This document shows, in pieces, positions 52,432 to 64,000 of a stretch of 64,000 bases of DNA (position 1 is its first letter; each line of letters begins with the position of its first letter). The stretch comes from Paralichthys olivaceus (taxonomy: Eukaryota; Chordata; Actinopteri; Pleuronectiformes; Paralichthyidae): positions 12,120,986 through 12,184,985 of the forward strand of contig NC_091116.1 of the NCBI RefSeq assembly GCF_024713975.1, read 5' to 3'. The notes under the pieces were generated by a model. The model worked only from the letters and a program-made list of their open reading frames with translations, did not search any database and was not told where the DNA came from. Both the position numbers and the translations under genes were made by a program.

Positions 52432-55400
52432 TGACAGAGAGACTGAGTGGCTGGAGTTAAGTAGAACAGATAAATCTTTTGAATGTGAATTATTGATATT
52501 ATATTTAGATCCTTGAGGCTCCAGCTTGTTTCCAGAATCGCTGTTTCCTGCCAAATCCAGAGAAATGTGAAGGGTAGAAGAGACAAAACAGAAAAGGAGC
52601 GATAAGGAGAGGGCTATCGTAATGTATGGACGGCAAGGGATCGGAGGGAAAAGTTGTTTGACAAGGAAAGCGATCAGGAGGATGTAGATAATAAGGGGGG
52701 AGTAGAGGAAGTGGGTGGATGGGAGTGCATAAACATAACTGGAGAGGGAATTTTTATTAGAAATAGTTTAGCAGTTAAAAAGAAATCTTATTTCCATAAT
52801 CAAATTACTTACCACACATACAACAGACTGACCCTTCTCACCGTGTGAATATGCAGCGATATGAATGGTTTGTAACAGCAGCATTTGGAGCAGAACTTCA
52901 CTTTGCTCAACTAAATGAATGCATGTTTAATCAGGGGATGTTTTTTGTTATTTAAGGACAATTTCCTAAAATCCCCAAACATGCTCTGTGCATTAAGAGA
53001 CGCAGAGCAGCCGCACTGTGACACATGGTGATGATAAAATAAAAAGCTGACATTCATCAAACTGTCTTGCTTTCCTCTGCCAGGTTCAGTTCGAGCTGCT
53101 GTCACATAATCTTTTGATTGATGCTTTTTAGGCAGCGTAGCCTCCGCATGTGCTGTATGTGCACAACACTTGATTTATTTATGCTAAACAGAAGTTCTGT
53201 TTAGTGTCTCTTATTGTGGAGCCGTGATTCCTGCTTTTTAGGAAGAAATCTGATGAGGCTGCCAAATTGTAATTGAACCGGCTGATGTCACGAGAAGAAA
53301 TATCACAGGGGCTCTGCGGTGGATTTTCCCTTTAGCTCAGAGCCTCCCAGGGCTCATCGACCTTCACTCTATTGATCCGCTGTAAACCACCACCAGAAAG
53401 CTTTCTGTTGGAAAACATTTTCTCATAACGACAATATACAGACAGAGTGCACGTCATTATGCAGCAAATCCCGAGATGCAATAACTGTCCGATCAATGAA
53501 GGTACTCTCCACAAAACAAGATTTCAAAAGAATCCTGCTCCGGTGGCACAACGCGCTAAACTATGATTACAGCATGAGAGGAAGCAAAAATAGAAATACT
53601 TGTATTTTATTGTAAACTGATGAAATGTTTAAAATGAGTCATTTTCAATACCGAAGTGGATGTGTAATAAAATGTACTTAGTGTCTTGTAATTTAATAGT
53701 AAAATGAGAAATTGTTTTTCTCACATGGAGGCAGAGACAGGCTTCAATAAAAATCCTCTTTTTATTCAAGGCGCCTTTAGACATGAGCTCTTTGTTGCCT
53801 TTTCATTCTGTGATGTTTGTTTTCTTTCTGTTTTTCTCATTTCTGCTTCTCACATCCTTTGTCCATCATGTGTGGTTTCTACTCGGGGGGCTGGCCGTAG
53901 AAACTCAGCAGAAAGTCGAGAGGTTCTCACTCGGACGCTCGTGTTCTTTCTGGAGAATGTCCGGAGGTTCTCTGGAGTATTTAAGATGAAGTTGTCAATG
54001 TGCAGGAAACAGCATTAAATTGACAGGTGATTTCTGAGAAATTGCAGTTTAAAAACATTACAGCATAAAAACAGAGATGGAGCCAAACTGAATACGAGTG
54101 AGATATTGAAACCAGACAAGGGTTACTCCATTATTTGCCCACACACGACAAGTCACAAAGCCTCGTTAACGCACTCACACACAAGGCACAGCATCTGATG
54201 GCTACGAGGCTGAGTTCTCCTCCAGTCAGGGAACATGTTAGCGTGCAGCAAGACACTTGAAAACAGATGCAGCCTGCTGTTGTGAGTTAGCAGTAAAGTC
54301 TGAGCCGGTCCCATTTCAGGCCTGTAATAACTGCCTGCTATCAAGGGGATGATCCAAGGGATATCCTATGATTTTCATTTTGTCTCATAATGTGTTTTTC
54401 TTATGACCATAAATAGTCATGACTGATGACAGTTATGATAAGAACGCCTCAAGAGAAGCCTTGTTCTCAGGAAAAAAGTTTGCGTCAAAGAGATTTTTTT
54501 AAATATTGACTTAAAACAATTAACGGATTAGATAACAGAGGTCAGGAATTAAAAAGTATGTGGACAGAGACTGCACTGGTTGGCAGAGGCATACAACCAC
54601 AGGGCAGTAATTATATTTTGATTTGTAATATAATTTCAGAGCTATTTGTAAGTCAGTCTAAATTAGTTTTAATGTGAAAACTAAAAGGCAAATATGAAAT
54701 GTCCAAAGTGCATTCGTTACAGCTTTGAGAACTTAAAACAGCATTTTGCATACCTTAGGCATAATTGCGACATCAACATTTCCACAGCTTCATTTAATTT
54801 ATTCCCATTTGCGGTTTAATTTGGAATCGAGACACAACTTGCAATCAGTGATGGTGATTCAGGCTCAGCGTGGCCACGAAAGCATCAGCAGGAAGACCAC
54901 AGCAGCATCCGTCTGCCATCAGTCTCTGAAAAAAAAACCTCTCCCGCTGTAATGCTAGAATCTATGTCATCCGGTTATTGGTAGAACTGACTGAGTGCTT
55001 GACTAACAGGTTTAGTTTGGCTCAAGCTGCTCAGTGGAAGTGGTTTGAAGCCATTAGTGTAGTCAAGACTCCAACATCTGTAATTCTGAGTGTGCGCTGC
55101 TTTACTTTTGCGCGTTTGTCTGGTTTATTCAAAAACAAGTTCCTTATAACAAGTCCTGACTGGCCTCAATGTTGGCTAACAGTCAGCACTAACACACACA
55201 CCCATGCACATAAGAATGTGCACCCAGTGAGAAAGACAACTTATAATGGGCCATATCATGAGTTGTACTGTTTGTGTTGAATTTTGTTTTTTTTGGGTGC
55301 ACTCTCGGCCTCACAGAGAATCTCTGAGTGTTTGTTGATTCATAGAAACAAGAGAATATGAAGCGAGGGAGGGGGAAAGTTTTGTCGGAGGTCACAGTTT

Positions 55401-57860
55401 AGTTTCTCATAGAAAGAAGATGGCGTGGCTCCAGGGATTTGCTCATTGCTGATCACAAAGATCAGGTATGAGGACAGCTAACCTGAGCTGACCACACAGC
55501 AGATACAACAGTCAGGGATTAACGGAGTACAACAGGCGAGCCGTATTTGTGTGCAATGATAATCGAGCCAAAAAGGTGTGTGTGTGCAGGTCGGAGAGCG
55601 CTGAGACTTGAATGGTGCAAGTGCAACTCTGAAAACAGGGAAGGGGAGGGCACAGATCAGCTACTGTAAGAGGATGTGTTCAGACATGAGATGAAAGAAT
55701 ACAAACACTTTCTTCATCTCTCTGTTGAAATCCTGAAAGGTGCTAATGTGGCAGTTGTTTTCATTGCACACTGAAAAAGGTCTGATATCTACTTTGTCAG
55801 CTGACAATCGATGACAAGTGCCAGCAATTGTTCCTGCTGACACTAAGTATTGGTTATTCAGCTGCTACGTATATGCATCTGTGTGGAAGTGATGTTGATG
55901 TTGCACACGTGTTGCAGACTAACTATAACTTACTGCTGTATAATTACTTCAATACACACCAAGATGTTTCCAGGGATTATGGTGAATACGTTGTCACCTG
56001 ATCTTATGAAATGCTCGATATCTTTAGTCCGTCCTGCACATGGGAATGAAACAGGTGACACCTAGATCTTTTATGTTCTTTATTGAGCAAGTGAAGACAA
56101 CATGTGGACATCTCTTCTTTCTCATACCCTTACAAAATCAACAAAATATGTCTGATGCTGCCTTTGACTTCTCAACTTCTCAACCTTTAAACACACGCAC
56201 ATCTTTAAACTCGTTGACTTTGGACATTTGAGATACTGTTTTTGTACTTAATGGATGTGTCCTGGGAGAGGGAGGATACCCAGACCCCATCTTCTCTGAT
56301 AAAATCCCTCACGGAACGAATAGTATCTTAAAGCTGCAAACCACACTGCTGTCCATCAACGTCGTATCATCAACTCTGAGGCCAGAATTTGTCCTCTCAT
56401 ATCTGTTGTTTTACTTTATTAACTTTTCAAGCACAAACACATGGCCTCTGGCTTCTGTCTACTGAGTTTGACAGTACTGGTATCACTCCTGTACAAATAA
56501 GGCCACTGTTAGAAATCCCTCCTGATGTCAGATCACCTGGGGCCTGATAAACTGAATACTGCTCGGTTTTAGGGCCCCTGTCCTGCTCTTGGGTCCACAG
56601 AGGCCTCTGTGTGACTGATTTATTGATTTGACTTGTTTATTTGAGAATCCAGGACCATGCATTTGCCTAAAGCTTCTCCTGCTGACTGTGCCAAAAAGTT
56701 TATACCCTCAGTGCAGCACACAGAACCTATGTCATTTACTTGGATGCCAACTTCCAGACGCAGGGTTGCCTAATGTACCACCAAATGCATTGCCAAGCTA
56801 AGTGCACAATAAGTGTTTGTGTGCTTGCAAGCATCCGTACTTAGAGGGCGAAAATATTTCTCAATGCTTCTCACTGAGCGAAACAGTCATCATGTATGTG
56901 CTGTAGTTTAAACGCTGGTGCCTCACATGTTCACAGCTGCGTGCACTGTGGAAAGCGTCTGTGCTGCTATATTTACACATTAAGTCCAGACGCTGTCACT
57001 GCTTTTTGAGATGCACGTTAGCGCATCAGGCAAAACTCCCTCTGACCAAAGGGGAAATCCCTCCGCAGGTCATCCATCCTTTCTCACTGCCTCGGTGCAC
57101 ATTGCTGTTGTTCTCTCTCTCCGTGTCACTGTTTGTATGTGAGTGAACCATGAGAGTTGAGATGATGTAACAGTGAGAGCTGCTGCGGTTTACAGAGGAA
57201 CAGTTTTCATGATTTTTGGGAAAGAGACTATCTCTCCTGTATGATTCATACTTTGTGCAACAGTCAGTGAGTCAGGAATCAGGCTAAACAGTCCTCCAGA
57301 TGTCGGATGAAACTCAAATGTTCCCAACATTCATTTTTAGTAACCCTAAAGATAGCGTCAACATTTTGATCCTGTTTGACAGTATCATATTGAATTGTGA
57401 GGAGCCCCTTGTGATAAATAACTTATTTGTGCAAGTTAATGTATAATAATTGTGTGAATGTGTTAAGGTGTACATGGGTTATTCTTTGAAACCACAGGGG
57501 TAAATTGCCTTTATTGCATAATTCTGTCTTTGAGCAGGCTGGCCCAAAGTCAAAGTGTCCTTCAGTGAATAACAGATGGCTGCCAGCTCACGCTGAGGTG
57601 CAGGGGTGCATCATAAGCAACGTCTCGTATGTCACTTTCTCTGGCTCTGCAGCTGCTGGAGATGTGGACCAAGATTTTTCTTGCCTGACAGATTACCTTA
57701 CAGTCACCTCTCTCTAACAGCTGCCTTTACAAGATCAGTGCAGATCGAAATGTAATTGACATCAATTTGAGCCCATAATGGAGGACCCTTGAGCCTGCAT
57801 TCAATGCATTCTAATATTCTTTAAATCTCTTCTCTCTGTCGCTGTTAAATATCATTTCAG

Positions 57861-57930
57861 ACATTCCCTGGGCCCCCCCTCCTCCCTCAGTCACCTCCAG
57901 TCTCACATCCAACGCCCAGGTCCAGCCCCG
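57861..57930 (+). CDS. candidate second coding exon of the unrecognised gene
   Basis: The exon is preceded by a pyrimidine-rich stretch and TTTCAG and followed by CCCG/GTGAGTCC, both good splice signals. Joined in phase 1 to the exon at 44855, it reads DIPWAPPPPSVTSSLTSNAQ, an open proline- and serine-rich frame, and leaves in phase 2. An internal alternative acceptor (CCCTCAG) exists about 30 bases in. No family is recognised, and the gene would continue beyond the window. Confidence 0.35.
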
Positions 57931-60189
57931 GTGAGTCCACTCATCTCATTCAGATTCTCAACATTTCCTAGATCTTATCAACCACCAGCAGTGTCCAGAG
58001 CCTTCCTATCTATGCAGCCACACCTCCTTCTAAACCTTGACGACATCACGAGGGGTCTAATTCCCAAATAATAGATTCTCAATTATTTATATATTGGTTT
58101 CAAAATGACCAAATAGTCTGAATAGCTGTGAATATCCCACATACTGGAACTTTAACGGAGTATAAAAAATCCACCCTTATTAACCAGCAGTTTTATCGCG
58201 TTGTTTGCTCAAACAAGCTCTTTATGGTGTTTGACTTTGAGCTGAGGACGCTCAACTCAAGCCCCTTGTTTTGATTTCGAGGAGGAAGAGAGAGAAGCTC
58301 TTCAAATAAATCCGAACGGTCCTCACCCTTCAATTTTGTGGTTTCAAGTATGTACACAATGTGACTGATTTCTGTGAGAAAGGCCTCGCAGACAAATGAA
58401 TCCATTTTAAAGGCTATTACCAAAAGAATGTTCCCTCATTACAGAGAGCGTGCAGGAGATGAGTTGTTAATTTTCAAATGGAAATCTGTTGTCAGGCTGG
58501 AAAAGCATTGCAACAAAGGAGAGACCTGAGACCTTTCTCATGGCTTATGTCGGCCTAACTGGAATGTGACAGACGAGATAACGTCACCTGCCTGTTAAAA
58601 GTGTGTTTTGGAGAATACTCGACTATTCTTGCAAACACAATGGAAAACATGACTAATTTTGCTGCAGCTCTATCTTCCGAAACATCTGCATTAATATAAA
58701 ATACGAAATGTCATAGATCGTGGCTTGATATTGACTCTGATGAGATTTTGGAAAGCACGGTTCTCAGCACAATCTGTGTAACCCCCTTCGGTAAAAAAGA
58801 GTCAACCACTGAGTTACTCTGCTTCTAGTTCTGACTTGTCAACTTCCCCTAAGGCTAAACTCTCCTGCTCCCTGACCTGCTGATGACCTGATCAAAGTCT
58901 CGCTTCTAACCTCTGAACTTCTGTTTGTTGGCTGCACACAGGAGATACGAGCAACTGTTTTCTTTCCTGTCTCTTAGTAATACGTTTCAAACTAGACACC
59001 TTATACCTTATTTGGTTTTTTCTTCATGTCGTGTTTTACTTTTAAGAACTTGAAATAACATTTTTCAGCATCGATAACTTTGACTTTTCTAAAGTCCCTA
59101 CCGCTTTACTATTATGGCGCAACCCTGGAAACAGCAAAGTGATCTGCACACCGTCAAATACAAATGTAACCCACACACACACATCAGCTCCTTCCTTCCT
59201 CTGACCCAAAACAACACGAGAAGAGAAGAAATTACCTCATTAGCTAGGCAGAGTTAATCAATCAACGAATGTATGTTGAGTAAACTCGGTTAGTGCTGAT
59301 ATGCTCCTGATGTTTGCATGTAATTATTTATTAGTGAGACACAGCCAGTGAGTAGGATATGTTGGGGAACTATGGGTGATTATTGCAGGAAATGACATTC
59401 CTGTCTAATTGTATTAAAATTAAGTGTGTGTGTCAATGGTGCAGGTTTGAGTCTGCATCTGATTATACTGCATGCAAAGCTTTACTTAGTTATAGGAATG
59501 AATATGAAACGTCTAGAATTAGATTTAAAAAGTATTACGTTGTCTTATATTCAGATTGGATGGCTTTTAAATTCCTTCAGGCCAACTATAGTTAAGTTAA
59601 CACATTAAACAAAACCTTTTCCCGCTAGTTCGTTTTTTGAACATGGGAAAATGCAAGTTTAACGATAAGTGGCCAATAAGCCTAACGAGTACTCGTGGTG
59701 GTTAAAGCCTGGAAGTGCTGCGGTGTGCAAGTATATTTTTACTTCTGTTGTACAAGGTTGGTCTTAAATTTAATTTTAAATGGTTTTAAAAAGAGCTGTA
59801 GACACAGTGCTATTATGTGATGATGACTTGTACAGGGGCTGAAGTGAATACAAGTCTTTATCAAGGTTATGAGTTTACAGTCAAAAACTGGAAAATACAT
59901 TCACATTAGAGTAGAAACACACACAACAGATGTGAAGTAGCTTTTAGCTCAGTGGTGTTGGAGAGAAAGATGAAAAGAGAGAGGGAGGGAGGGAGAGAGG
60001 TTCATTTGAAGCACGGATTGAGAGAGAGAGAGAAGAGAGATGAGCATATAAATGGGTGGTGTCTTTAATCCTGGACCATAACTCCTGACTATTAGATTAT
60101 ACCATAGTCACTGGCTGATGGTGGATGGAGCGGAGAGAAGGGCGGAGGACGAGAGGAACTCTAATGAAATCAGAATCACTGGATTGTTT

Positions 60190-60385
60190 AATATGGGGGT
60201 GGCACGGTGGATAAGTGGTCAGCACTGTTGAATCACAGAAAGAAGGTTCCGGTTTGAATCTCAGGTCCATCTGAGCTCTTTGTGTGTAGAGTTTGCATGT
60301 TCTCTCCATGTCTGTGTGGCTTCCTGTTGTTTTGAGTGTGAATGGTTGTTTGTCTCTATAGGTTGGCCCTTTAGATTTATTTTAA
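60190..60385 (+). repeat. SINE-like dispersed element with tRNA-like head
   Basis: The text GGTGGCACGGTGGATAAGTG, with CAGCACTGTTGAATCACAG, GAAGGTTCCGGTTTGAATCTC and GAGTTTGCATGTTCTCTCC, is a diverged copy of a very common fish element. Its start resembles a tRNA with A- and B-box-like words (GGTTTGAATCTC). The internal part between the head and GTGTGAATGGTTG appears deleted. Confidence 0.6.
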
Positions 60386-63278
60386 GACATTCTATAAATG
60401 GTTTCACATTGTTGTTAGTTTGTAGGTTTTAGGCACATCAGGAGTTTGTGAATGTTCAGACATGAAGCACGTAACGGATGTTGAGCGGTTTCTTTAATTC
60501 AGGAAGCAGTTTTGTTTTTTTTTCGGTTGTGTAGAGAACATGATAAAAGAAAACATGTGGAGGGAACATTGTTCCAGGCCGACATACAGAAAATGGAACA
60601 CACATCTAAGAGAAGGTGCAGCTATATTCGCCACATCTGGAACCCATCCACTTTCTCTGTGTGCGTGCGTGTGTGTGTGCGTGTGTGCGTGTGTGTGTGT
60701 GCTTGAGAACAGCAGGAAACAGGTCGGGCAGAATATTTGGTGGATGAGAAGTTTATTTACACAAGCCATAAAACACACACATTCACGCTTGGGTGTTCAG
60801 TGCATTCAGTTTCATCGACAACTTAAAAAAAAGACAAGACATCCAGACAGGAAGCATTGTGCACAATCTTATTTTATTCTTACTCTGTTATTGTAAATAC
60901 ACATTTTATTTTTATTTTACTAATAATACTGTATTTATCTGTCTTGTCTTTATCGCTTCTGTATGGAAACTTTTGTGATTAAGGCCAATTTAGTTGATTT
61001 CGTTTTATTCTCTTTTACTACGACATTGCACAGCAAGTTAAAGAGGATAAAACTAAATCAACAAAATAGACCTGAGTCATAAGAAAACAGACAGCTTCTT
61101 CTTGATGACCTAATCCACTATTTATTTTTATTTAGCCAATGGAGCCTCCCTGCTTGTTTGTATTGTATAAACCACGTGAGAAAGAAACATCTGGAATATG
61201 AGATCAAAGTCAACACACACAAAACCTATTGTAGGCACATATGTAGGATGTTTGCAAAAAATACATTCACAAAAAAAAACACTGGCACATACACATATAT
61301 AACAAGGCATTCATCCACAAAGTTTACCTGATGCTCATAGATCTCATACGTTTTCTGCTCTCTTAAAATACTGGCTTGTTGAGAACTCGTAATTTATTTT
61401 TCTCACACTGTGAGAAACACATTGCGTAACCAGGACAACTCCATTATGAGTAGTTTTCTTTGAACGATTCATGACTTGACATCCTGTGAAAATCTGCGGT
61501 GGAGGATTTTCTTGCCAGACATTTGGGGTTTCTCTCTGAGGAATAGAAGCAGTAATAGTTACTTTCCCCACAGAGTTGTGTAATTTCACCCAGAAGAATC
61601 CACCAAGTGTAACAGTCCACTAATACTCTTCAATCCTGACATATAGTACAGGAGGGCAGGTTTTACACGCGGAGATTTATTGGTGGGCCCCCAGTTCCTG
61701 GCCTTGTTTAGATTGGTAGTAGAACAATCAACACGAGGATATAATCAGAGACTGTAATCATGATTTTTTTTTTTACGTGAGCTGTGAAAGGGGAAATCAT
61801 TGGTTCCAGATGAACCGTTCCTCTGGAAAGACGCACGTTGAGTGAAAAGATTTTATATTTTTAAGTCACTCAGGGTTTTTTCCAGCGTCGACTAACTGAA
61901 AACTGATCTTTGGCACAATTTGAAAGTAAACAATGGCCTCTTTTCACAGAGGAACAGATGATATACACTCATCTGGGAGTTCATTAGGTGATAATAATGC
62001 AGTCCTGCAATAAATCCTCCTTCATGAGGCTGATAAAGTTTACTGTGATCAAACTGTTAGATTGAAATTAAAGGTACTTTTTTGAGGCTGCTGTCGGTTA
62101 AGATAAGATGAGATTAAAGAGTAGCAGCGTAAGGGGAAAGTGTCATAGAAAATAAAAACAAGAATAGAAACATAATCTAGAATGAATAAGATAAAACGAA
62201 TAGAAAGACCATATAAATCTTTAGGCTTTTCTATTAATGTGCAATATAAAGATAAAAGTCCTGTGTCACATGCTACTATTATTTCATCCACCCTGTTTCA
62301 GACCCAGTGAAAGGAAACATTTTTGCAGTATTGTGTATTAGACTGTGTTAGTTTTAGCTGGTTGTACCTAATAAACTGCCAACTGAGTGTATGTTCAACA
62401 CTTCCAGGCTTAATACTTGAATAAATAAAACATTTGAACATTTTAGCTATTGTGTTCGTTTTCAAGTTAGTAATTTGATGCATTAAAGACGGGGTGTAAC
62501 GTCATGTAACGTTTATCTGCTGTCATTTAACAATACAACACGATTTCAAGTCCAAAGGGAATTGCAGTCTCATGTGAAGAACGTTTTATGATATCTCATA
62601 TCAAATGCTACATACTGTGGATGTACTGATGAACGAAATGACAAATAACCTTTGACGCTCGGATGGAAGTCGTGACCATATTGTGCCAGAAGTGGTTCCT
62701 TCACTTTCATCCCGCGGGGATCTGGCAGGAATGCGAAGGGTTAGGGTTTCCAAAGCAGAGCAGAGGTTACGGTCAAAGGTGAAGAGGAAAGATAATGTTC
62801 TCAAGTTGATGATCAGTGAAGTGTTCAGGAGAGAAAGACGTGCCTCAAATATCTCTACACCTGTGTCACTTCTCGGTTTTATCTGCTTCTGACAATTTAA
62901 ATGTACATCTCAATCTGGCTTTGAAATATATCTATTCTTACTTTCACAATAAATGGTCATTTCAGACCTGACCAGTCCATCTCCTATCATGTGATCCTAA
63001 CTGAATGTGCCACATTGAGCTCTGTCTCTATTTACTTGATTTTATATGCATCTCTATACAGTTACATATTAATGGCAAGTGAGAATGGTTCACCACAACT
63101 GGATACTTTTACTACTACTACGGTTTGCAAAAGCAGCATTTGAATCAGAGAAGACGTGTCCAAGCAGCGCCGTTGGTCATCTCTCCCTTTGCAGCCTTTT
63201 CCATTTAACTCGATTCACTGATATATCATACAAGCAGCAAAGGAGACACAATGTTGAGCTTTTATAATTAACACTTAA

Positions 63279-63610
63279 GCTACACCCACACTAGTACACT
63301 TTGGTTTGTAAAGGCTGTTTTCAAACTAAAACTATCTCTGTCCACATGAGAGTTTTGGCTCCATATCATATAGGCATGCGTGTGCCGGCGTAAACAGGAA
63401 GGCATGCATGCAACACTCAGTTCTCGCTGGATACTGGAATTGTCGCAGATCAGCGAGTGAGAGAGAGAGTTTTCAAACTAAAATGGAGCCAAGACCGTTT
63501 CCAAACTTTTGTGTTTTGGTGGCTCTAAACCTCCAGAGTAGTGTGGAACCAGGCCTACGTGTAGCAGAGTTGATGTGTTTTCAGATTAAAACAGAAGTAT
63601 GGATGTAGCC
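63279..63610. mobile_element. MITE-like element with GCTACATCCA-type inverted repeats
   Basis: The left end GCTACACCCACACTAGTACA is matched by the reverse complement of the right end, AGAAGTATGGATGTAGCC. Internal words TTTTCAAACTAAAA occur twice. The length is about 332 bases with no transposase frame. The ends resemble non-autonomous hAT-type elements common in fish, but an 8-bp target duplication was not clear. Confidence 0.7.
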
Positions 63611-64000
63611 CTAAAGCTCTAGAGAAGTCCACATGTGTACGATTTACTGAGATGCCAGAAGCAGTTGCCCTCCAGCTGACAGAACCTGATAAGTGCTTAT
63701 CTGTGAGACAGTAAGAGCCATTATCACATGAAAACACCAAAAAAATAAATAAAACACCTACTATGAGGATGTGGTGGCGCATGGAAGCAGAAATCACACC
63801 GTCCAATAAATATAAATATCAAAATAAAACGTGCTGCTATGGTCATAGATTTTCCACGGATTGAAAATGGTCGGTGTAGTCCAACGCCATGCGAGACAGT
63901 TCGATGTTCGTGGTTTTCGTTTGACTGAATGTTGATTTAAACATGGAGCTCCCGGAAGTTCCCATGGGTGCCCGGCACACTGATGCCCAGAAAAAGTGCA

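Larger units (their letters stand above)
44925..57860. other. possible long intron or intergenic DNA with repeats
   Basis: No well-supported coding exon was found in these 12.9 kb. Contents noted are a dispersed repeat with nuclear-receptor half-sites (about 46140-46500), a copy of the CTCCGGAGGATGTCC repeat (about 49706-49860) with a degraded relative near 53900, and an (AT)n tract at 52386-52424. Open frames such as 51223-51759 lack family resemblance and splice context. Confidence 0.5.
57931..64000. other. intronic or intergenic DNA to window end
   Basis: No coding exon was recognised with confidence. The stretch contains a SINE-like element (about 60190-60385), a (TG)n/(CG)-interrupted tract at about 60658-60701, a MITE-like element at 63279-63610 and low-complexity GA-rich text near 59960-60040. 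Confidence 0.5.

Noticed and set aside
53530-53580. GCTCCGGTGGCACAACGCGC resembles the 5' end of a tRNA-Ile gene
   Set aside because: The rest does not fold into a cloverleaf: no anticodon arm or T-loop (GGTTCGA) follows. It is at best a short relic.
62601-62892. Overlapping open frames on both strands rich in Arg/Ser
   Set aside because: They look exon-like in composition, but no acceptor/donor pair frames them and no family was recognised.

Overview
The window looks like teleost fish nuclear DNA. Vertebrate split genes with GT/AG introns sit in AT-rich DNA full of (CA)n/(TG)n microsatellites, short inverted-repeat transposons and minisatellites, together with a Ty3/Gypsy remnant of the self-priming type known from fish. 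There is no operon structure, CRISPR array or prokaryotic signal. Four protein-coding genes were assembled exon by exon with splice phases that agree throughout, and a fifth transcription unit is suggested by two phase-compatible exons.

Layout. (1) About 0.9-16.0 kb, plus strand: a complete three-exon NALCN-channel auxiliary factor gene, nalf1 (fam155a-like), 386 codons, with an 11.9 kb first intron. (2) About 16-20 kb: intergenic DNA with two inverted-repeat MITE-like elements and a CTCF-like motif. (3) 20.19-22.19 kb, minus strand: a four-coding-exon retinol/steroid dehydrogenase of the SDR9C type, 318 codons, with a probable 5' non-coding exon near 23.5 kb. Its upstream region holds two different tandem-repeat arrays, and the second carries one CTCF-like site per unit. 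(4) 24.4-30.4 kb: gene-poor DNA with a minisatellite and a broken Gypsy element (5' LTR, then a chimeric gag/RNase H reading frame). (5) 30.44-33.91 kb, minus strand: gpr137c, eight coding exons, 450 codons. (6) 35.28-43.56 kb, plus strand: txndc16, nineteen coding exons, 838 codons. gpr137c and txndc16 are head to head, about 1.37 kb apart start to start, around a CCAAT/GC-box region. The same two genes are neighbours in human. (7) 44.86 kb onward, plus strand: a possible first coding exon of an unrecognised gene with a possible second exon at 57.86 kb, among intronic or intergenic DNA with more repeats.

The genes do not form one pathway. nalf1 supports a neuronal sodium-leak channel, the SDR enzyme acts on retinoids or steroids at the ER membrane, GPR137-family proteins are lysosomal seven-helix proteins, and TXNDC16 is a secretory-pathway thioredoxin-fold protein. 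No new multi-gene system was found. The most noteworthy signals are the self-primer match and in-frame gag/RNase H chimera of the Gypsy remnant, the oriented CTCF-like sites flanking the dehydrogenase gene, a perfect DR1/ERE composite inside a dispersed repeat, a (TG)n tract abutting a splice acceptor in txndc16, and a triplicated TPQ motif in the gpr137c tail.
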